From positions 248,001 through 312,000 of the forward strand of contig JACPOK010000037.1 in NCBI GenBank assembly GCA_016191525.1: 64,000 nucleotides of DNA. Reading direction: 5' to 3'. Positions 37,752 through 46,611 of the stretch are shown here, piece by piece. Source of the DNA: Burkholderiales bacterium (GTDB lineage: Bacteria > Pseudomonadota > Gammaproteobacteria > Burkholderiales > Burkholderiaceae_C). Numbering within the stretch: the first letter of the stretch is position 1; each line of letters opens with the position of its first letter. Under the pieces are notes generated by a model, which saw only the letters and a program-made list of their open reading frames with translations, did no database searches and was not told the origin of the DNA. The position numbers and the translations under genes were made by a program.

Positions 37752-39206
37752 TCAGGCGCGGCCGTAGCGGTCGTCAAAGCGCACGATGTCGTCCTCGCCG
37801 AGGTAGCTGCCCGACTGCACTTCGATCAGCTCCAGCGGCGCGGTGCCCCGGTTGGCGAGGCGGTGCTTCTGCCCTGCCGGGATGTAGGTGCTCTGGTTGG
37901 CCTCGAGTGTGATGGTTTCATCGCCGCGCGTCACTTCGGCGGTGCCCGCCACCACCACCCAATGCTCGGCGCGGTGGTGGTGCAGCTGCAGGCTGAGCGA
38001 CGCGCCCGGCTTGACCATGATGCGCTTGACCTGGAAGTGCGGCCCCGCGTCGACGCTGTCGTACCAGCCCCAGGGGCGGTGCACCTTGCGCGCCAGCGCG
38101 GGCTCCGGCCGGCCTTCTGCTTCCAGCGCAGCGGCCACCTGCCGCACGTCCTGCGCGCGCGCCTTGTCCATCACCAGCACGGCGTCGGCGGTTTCAACCA
38201 CGACCACACCCTCCAGCCCGACCACGCTGACCAGGCGGCTGCCGGCGTGCACCAGGCAATCGCGGGATTCGCTGGCGCGCGCGTCGCCGATCAGCACGTT
38301 GCCGTCGCCGTCGCGCGGGCCGAATTGCCACACCGCGTCCCACGCGCCCAGGTCGCTCCAGCCCGCTTCCAGCGGCACCACGCGGATGTCGAATGGGCTG
38401 CCCGGGCACTTTTCCATCACAGCGTAGTCGATCGACACCGCGGGAATCTGCGCGAACACCGTGGCATCGGGCCGGACAAACCGGCCATCGTGCGAACGGG
38501 CTTGCCAGGCCTGGGACGCCAGCTGCGCCATGGGCGGATGAAACCGGGCCAATGCCGCCAGCCATACCGAGGCCCGCAGCACGAAGATGCCCGCATTCCA
38601 CAGGTAGCCGCCCCGCGCCAGGTAGTCCTCAGCCGTGGCCAAGTCGGGCTTTTCCACGAATTGCGCGACCCGCAGCCCGCCTTCGTGCGGCTCGGCGCGC
38701 AGGTAGCCGTAGCCGGTCTCGGGGCGTGTCGGTGGCACCCCCAACAGCACGATGGAACCGCCGGCGGCCAGCCGGACAGCGGCGCGCAACGCGTCCACGC
38801 CCGCAGCCTCGCTGGCAAACACGTGATCGGCCGGCGCCACCACCAGCACCGGGTCTTCGCCCTGCTGCACCGCGTGCAGCGCCGCCAGCGCCAGGGCGGG
38901 CGCGGTATTGCGCCCCGCAGGCTCCAGCACGATGGCGCCCGGCACCACGCCCGCTTCCTGCAGCTGGTCAGCCAGCAGGAAGCGGTGCTCCTCATTTCCC
39001 ACCACCAGCGCGGGCTGCACGGCAATGTCGGCGCATGCCACGGCGGCCAAACGCGACACCGCCTGCTGGAACAGGCTGAGCCGGTCGTGGCCGAGCGCCA
39101 GGAACTGCTTGGGATGGCCGGTGCGCGACAACGGCCACAGCCGGGATCCGCCGCCGCCCGCCATCACCACCGGAAGCACCAGCAAGGTGCCTGATTGAAT
39201 CGACAT
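37752..39206 (-). CDS. manC: Mannose-1-phosphate guanylyltransferase / mannose-6-phosphate isomerase
   Basis: A 484-residue bifunctional enzyme. The N-terminal pyrophosphorylase motif is [17 protein letters not shown], and VEKPD with GYLWNAGIF follows. The C-terminal cupin isomerase domain has [26 protein letters not shown] and [19 protein letters not shown]. It makes GDP-mannose, the feedstock for Gmd. I chose the ATG at 39206. It is probably the first gene of the operon; the gap to gmd is 46 bp. Confidence 0.93.
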   Translation of the reverse strand: MSIQSGTLLVLPVVMAGGGGSRLWPLSRTGHPKQFLALGHDRLSLFQQAVSRLAAVACADIAVQPALVVGNEEHRFLLADQLQEAGVVPGAIVLEPAGRNTAPALALAALHAVQQGEDPVLVVAPADHVFASEAAGVDALRAAVRLAAGGSIVLLGVPPTRPETGYGYLRAEPHEGGLRVAQFVEKPDLATAEDYLARGGYLWNAGIFVLRASVWLAALARFHPPMAQLASQAWQARSHDGRFVRPDATVFAQIPAVSIDYAVMEKCPGSPFDIRVVPLEAGWSDLGAWDAVWQFGPRDGDGNVLIGDARASESRDCLVHAGSRLVSVVGLEGVVVVETADAVLVMDKARAQDVRQVAAALEAEGRPEPALARKVHRPWGWYDSVDAGPHFQVKRIMVKPGASLSLQLHHHRAEHWVVVAGTAEVTRGDETITLEANQSTYIPAGQKHRLANRGTAPLELIEVQSGSYLGEDDIVRFDDRYGRA

Positions 39207-39313
39207 GGCGCTATTTTGCGTTGCCGGGCGGGCGGCCAAAAATATTCTCACCTGGGCGGTTGCAGCCGGCGCCGGTTTGGGCCATTCTTGTGCGACCACT
39301 TCGGGGGTCTGCC

Positions 39314-40339
39314 ATGCACGCCATCCACCACCTGCGGCGCCTCGCCCTGGGTTCCATGCTCCTGTTTTCCGGGGCGGCCGCGCTGGCTGCCGCATCCGCG
39401 CCGCCGGCGCAGGCCGTGATAGACGCGCTGACACGCGCCAACGCGGCCGTGGTCGGCGTGCAGGTCAAGGCAACCGAAGGCGCGCGCTCCGCCGAGACGC
39501 TGGGCCGCGAGCGCTCAGGCTCCGGCGTGGTGATCGGGCCCGACGGGCTGATCCTCACCATCGGCTACCTGATGATGGAGGCCGACAGCATCCAGGTGGT
39601 GACGCAGGACAACCGCACACTGCCGGCGCGCCCGGTCGCCTATGACCTGGCCACCGGCTTCGGCCTGATCCGCCCGCTGCTGCCGCTGCGCGGCGTGTCG
39701 CCGGTGCCGCTGGGCAGCCACAAGGAAATGCAGGACGGCGAGGCGCTGATGGCGGCCGTGGGCGGCGAGGACGGCGGCGTCGCCATGACGCGCATGGTGA
39801 GCAAGCGCGCTTTCTCCGGCTACTGGGAATACCACATCGACGCGGCCATCTTCACCAGCCCGCCCATCGGCAACCACAGTGGCGCGCCCCTTTTCAACCA
39901 GCGCGGCGAGCTGCTGGGCATCGGCAGCCTGTTCGTGGCGGATGCGATGGGCGAGAACCGCCGCCTGCCGGGCAACATGTTCGTGCCGGTGGACCTGCTC
40001 AAGCCCATCCTGGCCGAGCTGCAGCAGACCGGCAGCAGCAAGAACAGCCGCCGTCCCTGGCTGGGCCTGACCTCCAGCGAACAGGGCGGCCGCGTGCAGG
40101 TGGTGCGCGTCAGCAAGGACAGCCCGGCGCAGTCGGCCGGCGTGGGGCCGGGCGACGTGGTGCTGGCGGTGGACGGCACCAAGGTCGCAACGCTGGAAGA
40201 GTTCTACAAGCGCCTGTGGGACCACGCCAACCCCAGTGACGAGATCAAGCTCACGGTGCTGCAGGGCACCGAGCTGAAGGTACTGACCGTCAAGCCGGTG
40301 GACCGCATGACCACCATGATGAAGCCCGCCGGCATCTGA
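39314..40339 (+). CDS. HtrA-like protein with degraded catalytic triad (pseudoprotease) and PDZ domain
   Basis: A 341-residue secreted protein with a signal peptide (LALGSMLLFSGAAALAAA), a trypsin-like S1C fold and a C-terminal PDZ domain (about 240-330, with AQSAGVGPGDVVLAVDG). The His position that is normally LTNxHV reads LTIGYL (Tyr85). The Asp position, normally TDLAL, reads TGFGL (Gly115). The Ser region GNHSGAP (Ser189) is kept. With His and Asp gone, ordinary proteolysis is unlikely; it may act as a chaperone, scaffold or binding protein. Similar degraded forms exist in other proteobacteria as far as I recall. Confidence 0.8.
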   Translation: MHAIHHLRRLALGSMLLFSGAAALAAASAPPAQAVIDALTRANAAVVGVQVKATEGARSAETLGRERSGSGVVIGPDGLILTIGYLMMEADSIQVVTQDNRTLPARPVAYDLATGFGLIRPLLPLRGVSPVPLGSHKEMQDGEALMAAVGGEDGGVAMTRMVSKRAFSGYWEYHIDAAIFTSPPIGNHSGAPLFNQRGELLGIGSLFVADAMGENRRLPGNMFVPVDLLKPILAELQQTGSSKNSRRPWLGLTSSEQGGRVQVVRVSKDSPAQSAGVGPGDVVLAVDGTKVATLEEFYKRLWDHANPSDEIKLTVLQGTELKVLTVKPVDRMTTMMKPAGI

Positions 40340-40350
40340 TTTTCAGAAGC

Positions 40351-40404
40351 AAAAAGGCCCGCGAAGCGCGCCAGCTGTGCGTGGGCAGCTATTTATTCGA
40401 TAGC
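40351..40404 (+). repeat. Dispersed palindromic repeat, copy B
   Basis: Copy B: AAAAAGGCCCGCGAAGCGCG, then GTGCGTGGGCA and GCTAT-N7-ATAGC (40388-40392 and 40400-40404). It lies between two convergent genes, and the last codons and stop of the minus-strand epimerase-like gene fall inside it (LLSNK then TAG). Confidence 0.75.
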
Positions 40405-41321
40405 AGACCGGTTGCTACCGAGGGGTGGCGCAGCGTGACGCGCAGCTCTTTCTTCAGGCGCAGGTTGTCCATGCGACGCGACTCGCTCATGAAGCTCAGC
40501 AGCACCAGCGGCAATTGGTCCTGCGCGGCGCCGCGCGGCACGCGCGGCGGGCGCGGCAGCCCGTACAGGTCGGCCGCCAGGTCGAAGTAGTCGCCCATCT
40601 TCAGCTCGCTGTCGTCGCTGGCGTTGTAGATGCGCTGAGGCCCGCCGCGCCACAGCGCCGCCAGCAGCGCGCGCGCCAGGTCGTCGGCGTGGATGTGGTT
40701 GGTATAGACGTCGTCTTCCGGCCTCAGCACCGGTGTTCTCTTGAGCAGCCGCTCACGCGGCGTGCCGCCTTCCCGGTCAGGCGCGTAGATGCCCGGAATG
40801 CGCAGGATGCTGGCGCGCACATGGGCGCTGCGGCCGTAGTGGCGCACCGCCACCTCCGCGTCCACGCGGCGCTGCGCGCGTGGCGTGCGCGGCTGCACCG
40901 CGCGCGTCTCGGCCACGCGCTCGCCCGCGCAGTCGCCATACACGCCGCTGGTGGAGCCGTAGACGATGGAGGCAGGCGGCGAGCGCCGGCGCAGCACGGC
41001 CAGCAGCGCGACGGTGCGCGGGTCGCGCCACCACTGCTGCTGCCTGTCCCCGGGCGGCGGCGCCAGGTGCACCACGCGGGTGGCCAGCCCGGCCAGCCGC
41101 GCCAGCGTTGCCGGCTCATCCAGGTTGCCGCGCAGGGGCGTGACGCCCTGCCCGCGCAGCTCGGCCACGCGGTGCGCGCTGGAGGTCAGCGCCAGCAGCC
41201 GCGCCCGCCCGCGCAGGCCGCGCGCCACGCGCAGGCCCACGTCGCCGCAGCCCACCACGAGCACGCGTTCGCGGCGAAAGCGCGCGGGCAGCGCGCCAAG
41301 GGGGCTTTGGTTTGAAGGCAA
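40389..41321 (-). CDS. NAD(P)-dependent epimerase/dehydratase-like protein (YeeZ-type)
   Basis: A protein of about 310 residues with the SDR Rossmann fold. The dinucleotide motif is VLVVGCGDVGLRVAR (near residue 20), with VYGSTSGVYGDCAGERV and a later RILRIPGIYAP. The canonical YxxxK is not evident, so catalysis is uncertain. A TTG at 41321 is the best start I can find; an ATG upstream would extend into the divergent reductase gene. The C-terminus is set by repeat copy B. It is divergent from the reductase gene. Confidence 0.7.
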   Translation of the reverse strand: MPSNQSPLGALPARFRRERVLVVGCGDVGLRVARGLRGRARLLALTSSAHRVAELRGQGVTPLRGNLDEPATLARLAGLATRVVHLAPPPGDRQQQWWRDPRTVALLAVLRRRSPPASIVYGSTSGVYGDCAGERVAETRAVQPRTPRAQRRVDAEVAVRHYGRSAHVRASILRIPGIYAPDREGGTPRERLLKRTPVLRPEDDVYTNHIHADDLARALLAALWRGGPQRIYNASDDSELKMGDYFDLAADLYGLPRPPRVPRGAAQDQLPLVLLSFMSESRRMDNLRLKKELRVTLRHPSVATGLLSNK

Positions 41322-41364
41322 AATCAGGCAGTTCGCAAGAAAAGAGCCCGAGGATAACCAATAC

Positions 41365-42447
41365 ATGACGAGCGACACGCCTTCCACGGCCACGTTCCAG
41401 GTCACCGTGCAGCCCAGCGGCCGCGGTTTCAGCGTCAACCCCGGCGAGGCGATCCTGCCGGCAGCCATCCGCCAGGGCATCGGCATGCCCTATGGCTGCA
41501 AGGACGGTGCCTGCGGCTCCTGCAAGTGCAAGAAGCTCGAGGGCGAGGTGGTGCACGGCCCGCACCAGAGCAAGGCCCTGTCGGCCGAGGAAGAGTCCCT
41601 GGGCTACATCCTCACCTGCTGTGGCGTGCCGCAAACCGACCTGGTGCTCGAGTCCCGCCAGGTCACCGACGAGTCGGCCTTCCCGGTCAAGAAGATGCCT
41701 TCGCGCGTGACCACGCTGGAAAAGAAATCTCACGACGTGATGCTGCTGCGCCTGCAGCTGCCGGCCAACGACACCATGAAATACCACGCCGGGCAGTACG
41801 TGGAATTCATCCTGCGCGACGGCGCGCGCCGCAGCTACTCGATGGCCAACGCTCCTCACACAATGGTGAAGTCGGAGGCTTCGCCTCCGAGTGGACCGGG
41901 CATTGAACTGCACATCCGCCACATGCCGGGCGGCAAGTTCACCGACCACGTGTTCACGGCCATGAAGGAAAAGGAAATCCTGCGGGTGGAGGGGCCCTAC
42001 GGCAGCTTCTACCTGCGCGAGGACTCGGACAAGCCCATGGTGCTGCTGGCCTCGGGCACGGGCTTCGCACCGATCAAGGCCGTCATCGAGCACATGCAGC
42101 ACAAGGGCATCACCCGCCCCGCCACGCTCTACTGGGGCGGGCGCCGGCCGGATGACCTGTACCTGGACGACTGGGTGCGCCAGCAGCTGGCCGTCATGCC
42201 GAACCTGAAATACGTGCCGGTGATCTCCAACGCCCTGCCCGAAGACAACTGGACCGGCCGCACGGGCTTCGTGCACAAGGCGGTGCTGGAAGATTTCCGC
42301 GACATGTCGGGCCTGCAGGTCTATGCCTGCGGGGCGCCCATCGTGGTGGATTCAGCCCGCGCCGAATTCAGCGCGCAGGCCGGCCTGCTGCCGGAGGAGT
42401 TCTTCGCGGACTCCTTCACGACAGAAGCCGACAAGCACAAGGACTGA
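41365..42447 (+). CDS. Ferredoxin-type reductase (CDP-6-deoxy-delta-3,4-glucoseen reductase-like)
   Basis: A 360-residue protein with an N-terminal plant-type 2Fe-2S domain (CKDGACGSCKC with a fourth Cys in YILTCC), then FAD-binding (RRSYSMANAPH) and NAD-binding domains (LLASGTGFAPIKAVIEH). This order is shared by AscD/E3 reductases of 3,6-dideoxysugar synthesis and by many aromatic oxygenase reductases. No partner dehydratase for dideoxysugars lies nearby, so the usual E3 name may mislead; it is better read as a general electron-transfer reductase. The start at 41365 begins the family's N-terminal sequence. Confidence 0.82.
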   Translation: MTSDTPSTATFQVTVQPSGRGFSVNPGEAILPAAIRQGIGMPYGCKDGACGSCKCKKLEGEVVHGPHQSKALSAEEESLGYILTCCGVPQTDLVLESRQVTDESAFPVKKMPSRVTTLEKKSHDVMLLRLQLPANDTMKYHAGQYVEFILRDGARRSYSMANAPHTMVKSEASPPSGPGIELHIRHMPGGKFTDHVFTAMKEKEILRVEGPYGSFYLREDSDKPMVLLASGTGFAPIKAVIEHMQHKGITRPATLYWGGRRPDDLYLDDWVRQQLAVMPNLKYVPVISNALPEDNWTGRTGFVHKAVLEDFRDMSGLQVYACGAPIVVDSARAEFSAQAGLLPEEFFADSFTTEADKHKD

Positions 42448-42455
42448 CGCGCGCT

Positions 42456-42752
42456 TTAGCTGTGCGTCTTGCGGTAGTTCGCCAGCGCCTGATCCATGCG
42501 CGCTTCACGGCCCTGGTCGGCCGCACTGGTCTGCGGCGCCGGCGTGGTGCTGGCGGCCTGATGCCGTTGGTGGCGGTGCATGGCGGCGCGCGCATGGCGG
42601 ATGGGGTGCCTGATCACGTCGGGCAGCTTCGCGCCGGTGGTGGTCGACTGGGCCGCCGGCTCGGCGGGTGCCTTGGCGGTGTCGTTGGGCGCGGCAAAGG
42701 CGGTGGCGCCGGCGGCGAGCGATGCGGCGATCAGCAGGGTGCGGAATTTCAT
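42456..42752 (-). CDS. Small secreted His/Ala-rich protein, unknown function
   Basis: A 98-residue protein with a signal peptide (LLIAASLAAGATAFA) followed by a low-complexity Ala/Thr/Gln region containing HPIRHARAAMHRHQRHQA. No family recognised. A moderate SD (GGGAG) precedes the ATG. The His-rich stretch could bind metal but could equally be disordered. It is convergent with the reductase gene, 8 bp away, and divergent from the Bug gene. Confidence 0.6.
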   Translation of the reverse strand: MKFRTLLIAASLAAGATAFAAPNDTAKAPAEPAAQSTTTGAKLPDVIRHPIRHARAAMHRHQRHQAASTTPAPQTSAADQGREARMDQALANYRKTHS

Positions 42753-42898
42753 GGATGACTCCCTTGGTTGGTTGCATGGAAACGGCTTCCACCCGCATTC
42801 AACGCGCCCACCGCATAGCCGAATGACGGACATGTCCCACATTCCTCGTAAGGGATTGTCACGGTCGAGGCGCGGCCCGGCTTGGCGACAATAGCGGC

Positions 42899-43870
42899 AT
42901 GAAACGCAGACAACTCATCCTCGCTGCCGCGGCCGTGCTTGCCGCATCTTTCTCAGCCACTGCGTTCGCGCAGAACAAGCCGATCCGGCTGGTTGTGCCC
43001 TACGCGGCGGGCGGGCCGATCGACGTCACCGCGCGGCTGCTGGCCGAGCGGGTCAAGGATTCGCTCGGGCCGATGATCATCGACAACAAGCCGGGCGGCG
43101 GCGGCAACATCGGCGCCGACATCGTGGCCAAGGCGCCGCCGGACGGGCTCACCATCGGCATCTCGGCCGTGGCCACGCACGCCATCAACCCCTGGCTGTT
43201 CAGCAAGATGCCCTATGACGCGACGAAGGACTTCGCCGCAATCACGCAGATGGTGCGGGTGCCCAACGTGCTGGTGATGAACGCCGAGACCGCCGCGCGG
43301 CTGAAGATCAACTCCCTGCGCGACCTGATCGTGTACGCGAAGGCCAACCCCGGCAAGCTGAACTACGGCAGCGGCGGCAACGGCAGCGCCGGCCACCTGG
43401 CGGGCGAAATGTTCAAGCGCGATGCGGGCGTGTTCATCGTGCACATCCCCTACAACGGCGGCAACCCCGCGCAGCTGGCCCTGCTGTCCGGCCAGGTCGA
43501 TTTCAACTTCGACAACCTCGCCACGGCGGCGCCCAACATCCGCGGCGGCAAGCTGAAGGCGCTGGCCGTCACAACGCTGGCCCCTTCGCCCAACCTGCCG
43601 GGCGTGCCGCCGGTGGCCGACACGCTCAAGGGCTTCGCGATCGATACCTGGTGGGGCCTGGTGGCGCCCGCGGGCACGCCGCGCGACGTGGTGAACAAGC
43701 TGAACCAGGCTTTTGTCGCGGCGCTGCAGACGCCCGAGGCGAAAACCCGTTTCGCTGCGCTGATGGCCGAGCCGGTGACCAACAGCCCCGAGGAATTCGC
43801 GGGCTTCATGAAGGCCGAACTGGCCAAGTACGAAAAAGTTGTCAAAACCTCTGGCGCCAAAGTGGATTGA
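42899..43870 (+). CDS. Bug family solute-binding protein (tripartite tricarboxylate type)
   Basis: A 323-residue periplasmic receptor. The signal peptide (LAAAAVLAASFSATAFAQ) precedes KPIRLVVPYAAGGPIDVTAR, the hallmark Bug opening. NKPGGGGNIGADIVAKAPPDG (cited in part) and VHIPYNGGNPAQ follow. These proteins are very numerous in Burkholderiales and bind carboxylates and other small molecules. No TctAB membrane genes lie beside it. It precedes the M20 peptidase by 4 bp, so the two probably handle related compounds. Confidence 0.88.
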   Translation: MKRRQLILAAAAVLAASFSATAFAQNKPIRLVVPYAAGGPIDVTARLLAERVKDSLGPMIIDNKPGGGGNIGADIVAKAPPDGLTIGISAVATHAINPWLFSKMPYDATKDFAAITQMVRVPNVLVMNAETAARLKINSLRDLIVYAKANPGKLNYGSGGNGSAGHLAGEMFKRDAGVFIVHIPYNGGNPAQLALLSGQVDFNFDNLATAAPNIRGGKLKALAVTTLAPSPNLPGVPPVADTLKGFAIDTWWGLVAPAGTPRDVVNKLNQAFVAALQTPEAKTRFAALMAEPVTNSPEEFAGFMKAELAKYEKVVKTSGAKVD

Positions 43871-43874
43871 ACCC

Positions 43875-45152
43875 ATGAAAAAAACATTGCTGACCCTCAC
43901 CGCTCTGGCCTTTTGCGCCGGCGCATTCGCCCAGCCCATGACCTCGGTGCAGCAGCTGGCCGCCAGCGAGCAGCCCAGGCTGCTGGAAACACTCAAGACA
44001 CTGGTGGAAATCGAAACCGGCAGCACCAACCGCGCCGGGCTGGACAAGCTCTCCGCGCTGGTCGGCGAGCGCCTGAAGGCGCTGGGCGCCGATGTGCAGT
44101 ACATCGAACCCTCCGCTGCCGACGTGTACCGTATGGAAGACACGCCGGAAAACCCGGCGGAGATCGGGCGCATAGTGCGCGCCACCTTCAAGGGCACGGG
44201 CACCAAGAAGATCCTGATGATCGCCCACATGGACACGGTGTATCCCGCCGGCATGCTGTCCCAGCAGCCGTGGCGCATCGAGGGCAACAAGGCTTTCGGC
44301 CTGGGCATCGCCGACGACAAGCAGGGCGTGGCCCTGCTGCTGCACACCGCCGCCATGCTGAAGGCGCTGAACGTGCGCGAGTACGGCACGCTCACGATCC
44401 TGATCAATGGCGACGAAGAAATCAGCTCGCCGGCCGCGCGCAAGCTGCTGGCCCGCGCCGGCGCCGAGCATGACGCGGTGATGTCGTTCGAGGCGTCTCG
44501 CGTGGACTCCGACAAGGTCTCGCTGGCCACCAGCGGCATCGCGCTGGCCGCGCTGACGGTTCGCGGCCTGGCCTCCCATGCGGGCAGCGCGCCGGAGCGC
44601 GGGGTCAACGCTCTGTACGAGATGTCGCACCAGCTGCTGCAGCTGCGCGACCTGTCGGTGCCGCAAAGCGGCCTGAAGGTGAACTGGACCGTGGCCAAGG
44701 CCGGGTTGGTGCGCAACATGATTCCGCCTGGCGCCGTGGCCTGGGCCGACATCCGCCTGTTGAAGGTGTCCGACCTGGCCGGGCTGGAAGCAAGGATCAA
44801 CGAGCGCATCAAGAACAAGCTGCTGCCCCAATCCGTGGTGGAAGTGAAGATCGAAAACCGCCGCCCGCCACTGGAAGCCACGCCCGCATCGCGCGCGCTG
44901 GCGGCCCACGCGCAGCGCATCTACAAGGAAATCGGCAAGGAGCTGGTCGTCGATGCCGAGGCCGAGGGCGGCGGCACGGACGCCGCTTTCGCCGCGCTGG
45001 AGACCAAGGCGCCGGTGGTGGAACGCTTCGGCCTGCAGGGCTTCGGCGCTCACTCCAGCAACGCCGAGTACGTGATGATCGATTCGATCCAGCCGCGGCT
45101 GTACCTGGCCACGCGCATGGTGATGGACCTGGCTCAGGGTAAAACCCGGTAA
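43875..45152 (+). CDS. Secreted M20 metallopeptidase (glutamate carboxypeptidase-like)
   Basis: A 425-residue zinc peptidase with a signal peptide (LLTLTALAFCAGAFAQ). Metal and catalytic motifs appear in order: MIAHMDTVYPAG, GLGIADDKQGVA, INGDEEISSP and the late GAHSSNAEYV. The dimerisation domain (GLASHAGSAPERGVN) sits in the middle. This matches carboxypeptidase G2-type enzymes that release glutamate from folates or peptides. Downstream of a Bug receptor, it may release a ligand for it. I chose the ATG at 43875 for the signal peptide. Confidence 0.85.
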   Translation: MKKTLLTLTALAFCAGAFAQPMTSVQQLAASEQPRLLETLKTLVEIETGSTNRAGLDKLSALVGERLKALGADVQYIEPSAADVYRMEDTPENPAEIGRIVRATFKGTGTKKILMIAHMDTVYPAGMLSQQPWRIEGNKAFGLGIADDKQGVALLLHTAAMLKALNVREYGTLTILINGDEEISSPAARKLLARAGAEHDAVMSFEASRVDSDKVSLATSGIALAALTVRGLASHAGSAPERGVNALYEMSHQLLQLRDLSVPQSGLKVNWTVAKAGLVRNMIPPGAVAWADIRLLKVSDLAGLEARINERIKNKLLPQSVVEVKIENRRPPLEATPASRALAAHAQRIYKEIGKELVVDAEAEGGGTDAAFAALETKAPVVERFGLQGFGAHSSNAEYVMIDSIQPRLYLATRMVMDLAQGKTR

Positions 45153-45168
45153 GCCGGTTTTCATTGGG

Positions 45169-45222
45169 AAAAATGGCTGCGAAGCGCGCTGAATGTGCAT
45201 GAGCAGCTATTGAATTGATAGC
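45169..45222 (+). repeat. Dispersed palindromic repeat, copy C
   Basis: Copy C: AAAAATGGCTGCGAAGCGCG, then GTGCATGAGCA and GCTAT-N7-ATAGC (45206-45210 and 45218-45222). It lies 16 bp after the peptidase stop, wholly intergenic. A transcript hairpin here could protect the 3' end of the peptidase message. Confidence 0.75.
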
Positions 45223-45323
45223 GTAGCTGAGCTTTTCCTACGCCGCGTGTGCGGTTTGTCCGACACGGCTTTTTTGCGACGAGACGTAAGTTTGCGTATC
45301 GGGCAACCACATCAGGAGCCGTC

Positions 45324-45890
45324 ATGAAAGCCTTCCGCCTTTCGCTGTGTATCGTGGCTGGGCTGTGCGGCGCCGGCGGCGCCCTGGCGCTGGATGCGGC
45401 CGCCGCACTGGCGCAAGTGGGCAAGCCGGGCTACCTGGGCCTGAACCCGGTGCGGGCCCGCGGCAACGTTCCCTGCAGTGCCACCGCGCTGGGCTGCGAC
45501 CTCAGCGACAACTCCGTGCATCTTTATTCCGTGCCCCTGCGCGGCAACTTCTGGGGCCTGGACCTGGGCTATGTGGACGCGGGGCGCGTCGGCCGTGCTG
45601 GCATCGGCCGCACACAGGGCCTGAACGCCAGCCTGGTGGGCAAGGCGCCCATTGCCGCGTCGGTCGGTGTGTTCGGCAGGGTGGGTGCCACGTATGCCCG
45701 CACCGAAAGCCTGGCGCTGGCTGCCGGCGTGCCGGAGCGCGGTTTCGGCATGTCGTTCGGCGCGGGAGTGAGCTATGAGTTCACACCCCGCCTCTCTGCC
45801 ACGCTGGCCTGGGACAGCCAGGAGCTGCGGCTGGGCAATGCCCGCGAGCCGGTGCGCTCCACCAGCCTGGGACTGCAGTACCGCTACTGA
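45324..45890 (+). CDS. Small outer-membrane beta-barrel protein
   Basis: A 188-residue protein with a signal peptide (LSLCIVAGLCGAGGALA) and alternating amphipathic strands, ending in an aromatic residue (GLQYRY). The plan fits an OmpA-type 8-strand barrel. The DNAPGFG-like VGVFGRVGATYART strand pattern is typical. SD AGGAG precedes the ATG. Function unknown; it is convergent with livF with a 1-bp gap. Confidence 0.75.
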   Translation: MKAFRLSLCIVAGLCGAGGALALDAAAALAQVGKPGYLGLNPVRARGNVPCSATALGCDLSDNSVHLYSVPLRGNFWGLDLGYVDAGRVGRAGIGRTQGLNASLVGKAPIAASVGVFGRVGATYARTESLALAAGVPERGFGMSFGAGVSYEFTPRLSATLAWDSQELRLGNAREPVRSTSLGLQYRY

Positions 45891-45891
45891 G

Positions 45892-46608
45892 TTATTCGCC
45901 GAGGTAGGCGGCGCGCACTTTCGGGTCGCTCAGCATTTCCTTGGCGGGCCCGCTCATGGTGATGAGGCCGGATTCCATCACGTAGCCGCGGTCGGCGATG
46001 TCCAGCGCGCGGCTGGCGTTCTGCTCCACCAGCAGCACCGTCACGCCCTGGGCGTACACCTCGCGCACCACCTCGAAGATCTTGTCCACCATGATGGGCG
46101 ACAGGCCCATCGACGGCTCGTCCAGCAGCAGCACCTTGGGCCGGCTCATCAGGGCGCGGCCCATCGCCAGCATCTGCTGCTCGCCGCCAGAGAGCGTGCC
46201 GGCCAGCTGGCCCGCCCGCTCCTTCAGCCGCGGGAAGATGCCGAACACCTTGTCCATGTCGGCCGCGATCTCGGGCTTGTCGTTGCGGATGTGCGCGCCC
46301 ATCTGCAGGTTCTCGGTGATGGTCATGCGGGTGAACACGCCCCGGCCTTCCGGCACCATGGCCAGGCCCTGCTTGACCAGGTCCCAGGCGCCCTTGCCCC
46401 GGATGCTCTTGCCCAGGTATTCGATGTCGCCGCCGGCCAGCGGCAGCGTGCCGGTGATGGCCTTCATGGTGGTGGTCTTGCCGGCGCCGTTCGAGCCGAT
46501 CAGCGAGACCAGCTCGCCCTCGCGCACCTCGAAGTCCACGCCCTTGACGGCCTGGATGCCGCCGTACGCGACCTTGAGGCCGGTGACTTTCAAAAGAGTT
46601 TGTGCCAT
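45892..46608 (-). CDS. livF: Branched-chain amino acid ABC transporter ATPase LivF
   Basis: A 238-residue ATPase. Walker A is GSNGAGKTT (38-46), the signature is LSGGEQQMLAMGRAL and Walker B is VLLLDEPSMGLS. LivF-type proteins are a little shorter than LivG and have this signature. Substrate may be branched-chain amino acids or related compounds. It is last of four minus-strand genes. Confidence 0.9.
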   Translation of the reverse strand: MAQTLLKVTGLKVAYGGIQAVKGVDFEVREGELVSLIGSNGAGKTTTMKAITGTLPLAGGDIEYLGKSIRGKGAWDLVKQGLAMVPEGRGVFTRMTITENLQMGAHIRNDKPEIAADMDKVFGIFPRLKERAGQLAGTLSGGEQQMLAMGRALMSRPKVLLLDEPSMGLSPIMVDKIFEVVREVYAQGVTVLLVEQNASRALDIADRGYVMESGLITMSGPAKEMLSDPKVRAAYLGE

Positions 46609-46611
46609 GTC

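Noticed and set aside
41365-42447. Linking the E3-type reductase to the nucleotide-sugar operon as a dideoxysugar enzyme
   Set aside because: No E1 dehydratase (AscC type) is present, and three unrelated features lie between; the similarity is shared by many electron-transfer reductases.
42828-42837. GGACATGTCC palindrome before the Bug gene
   Set aside because: Only 10 bp and no clear promoter context; expected by chance.
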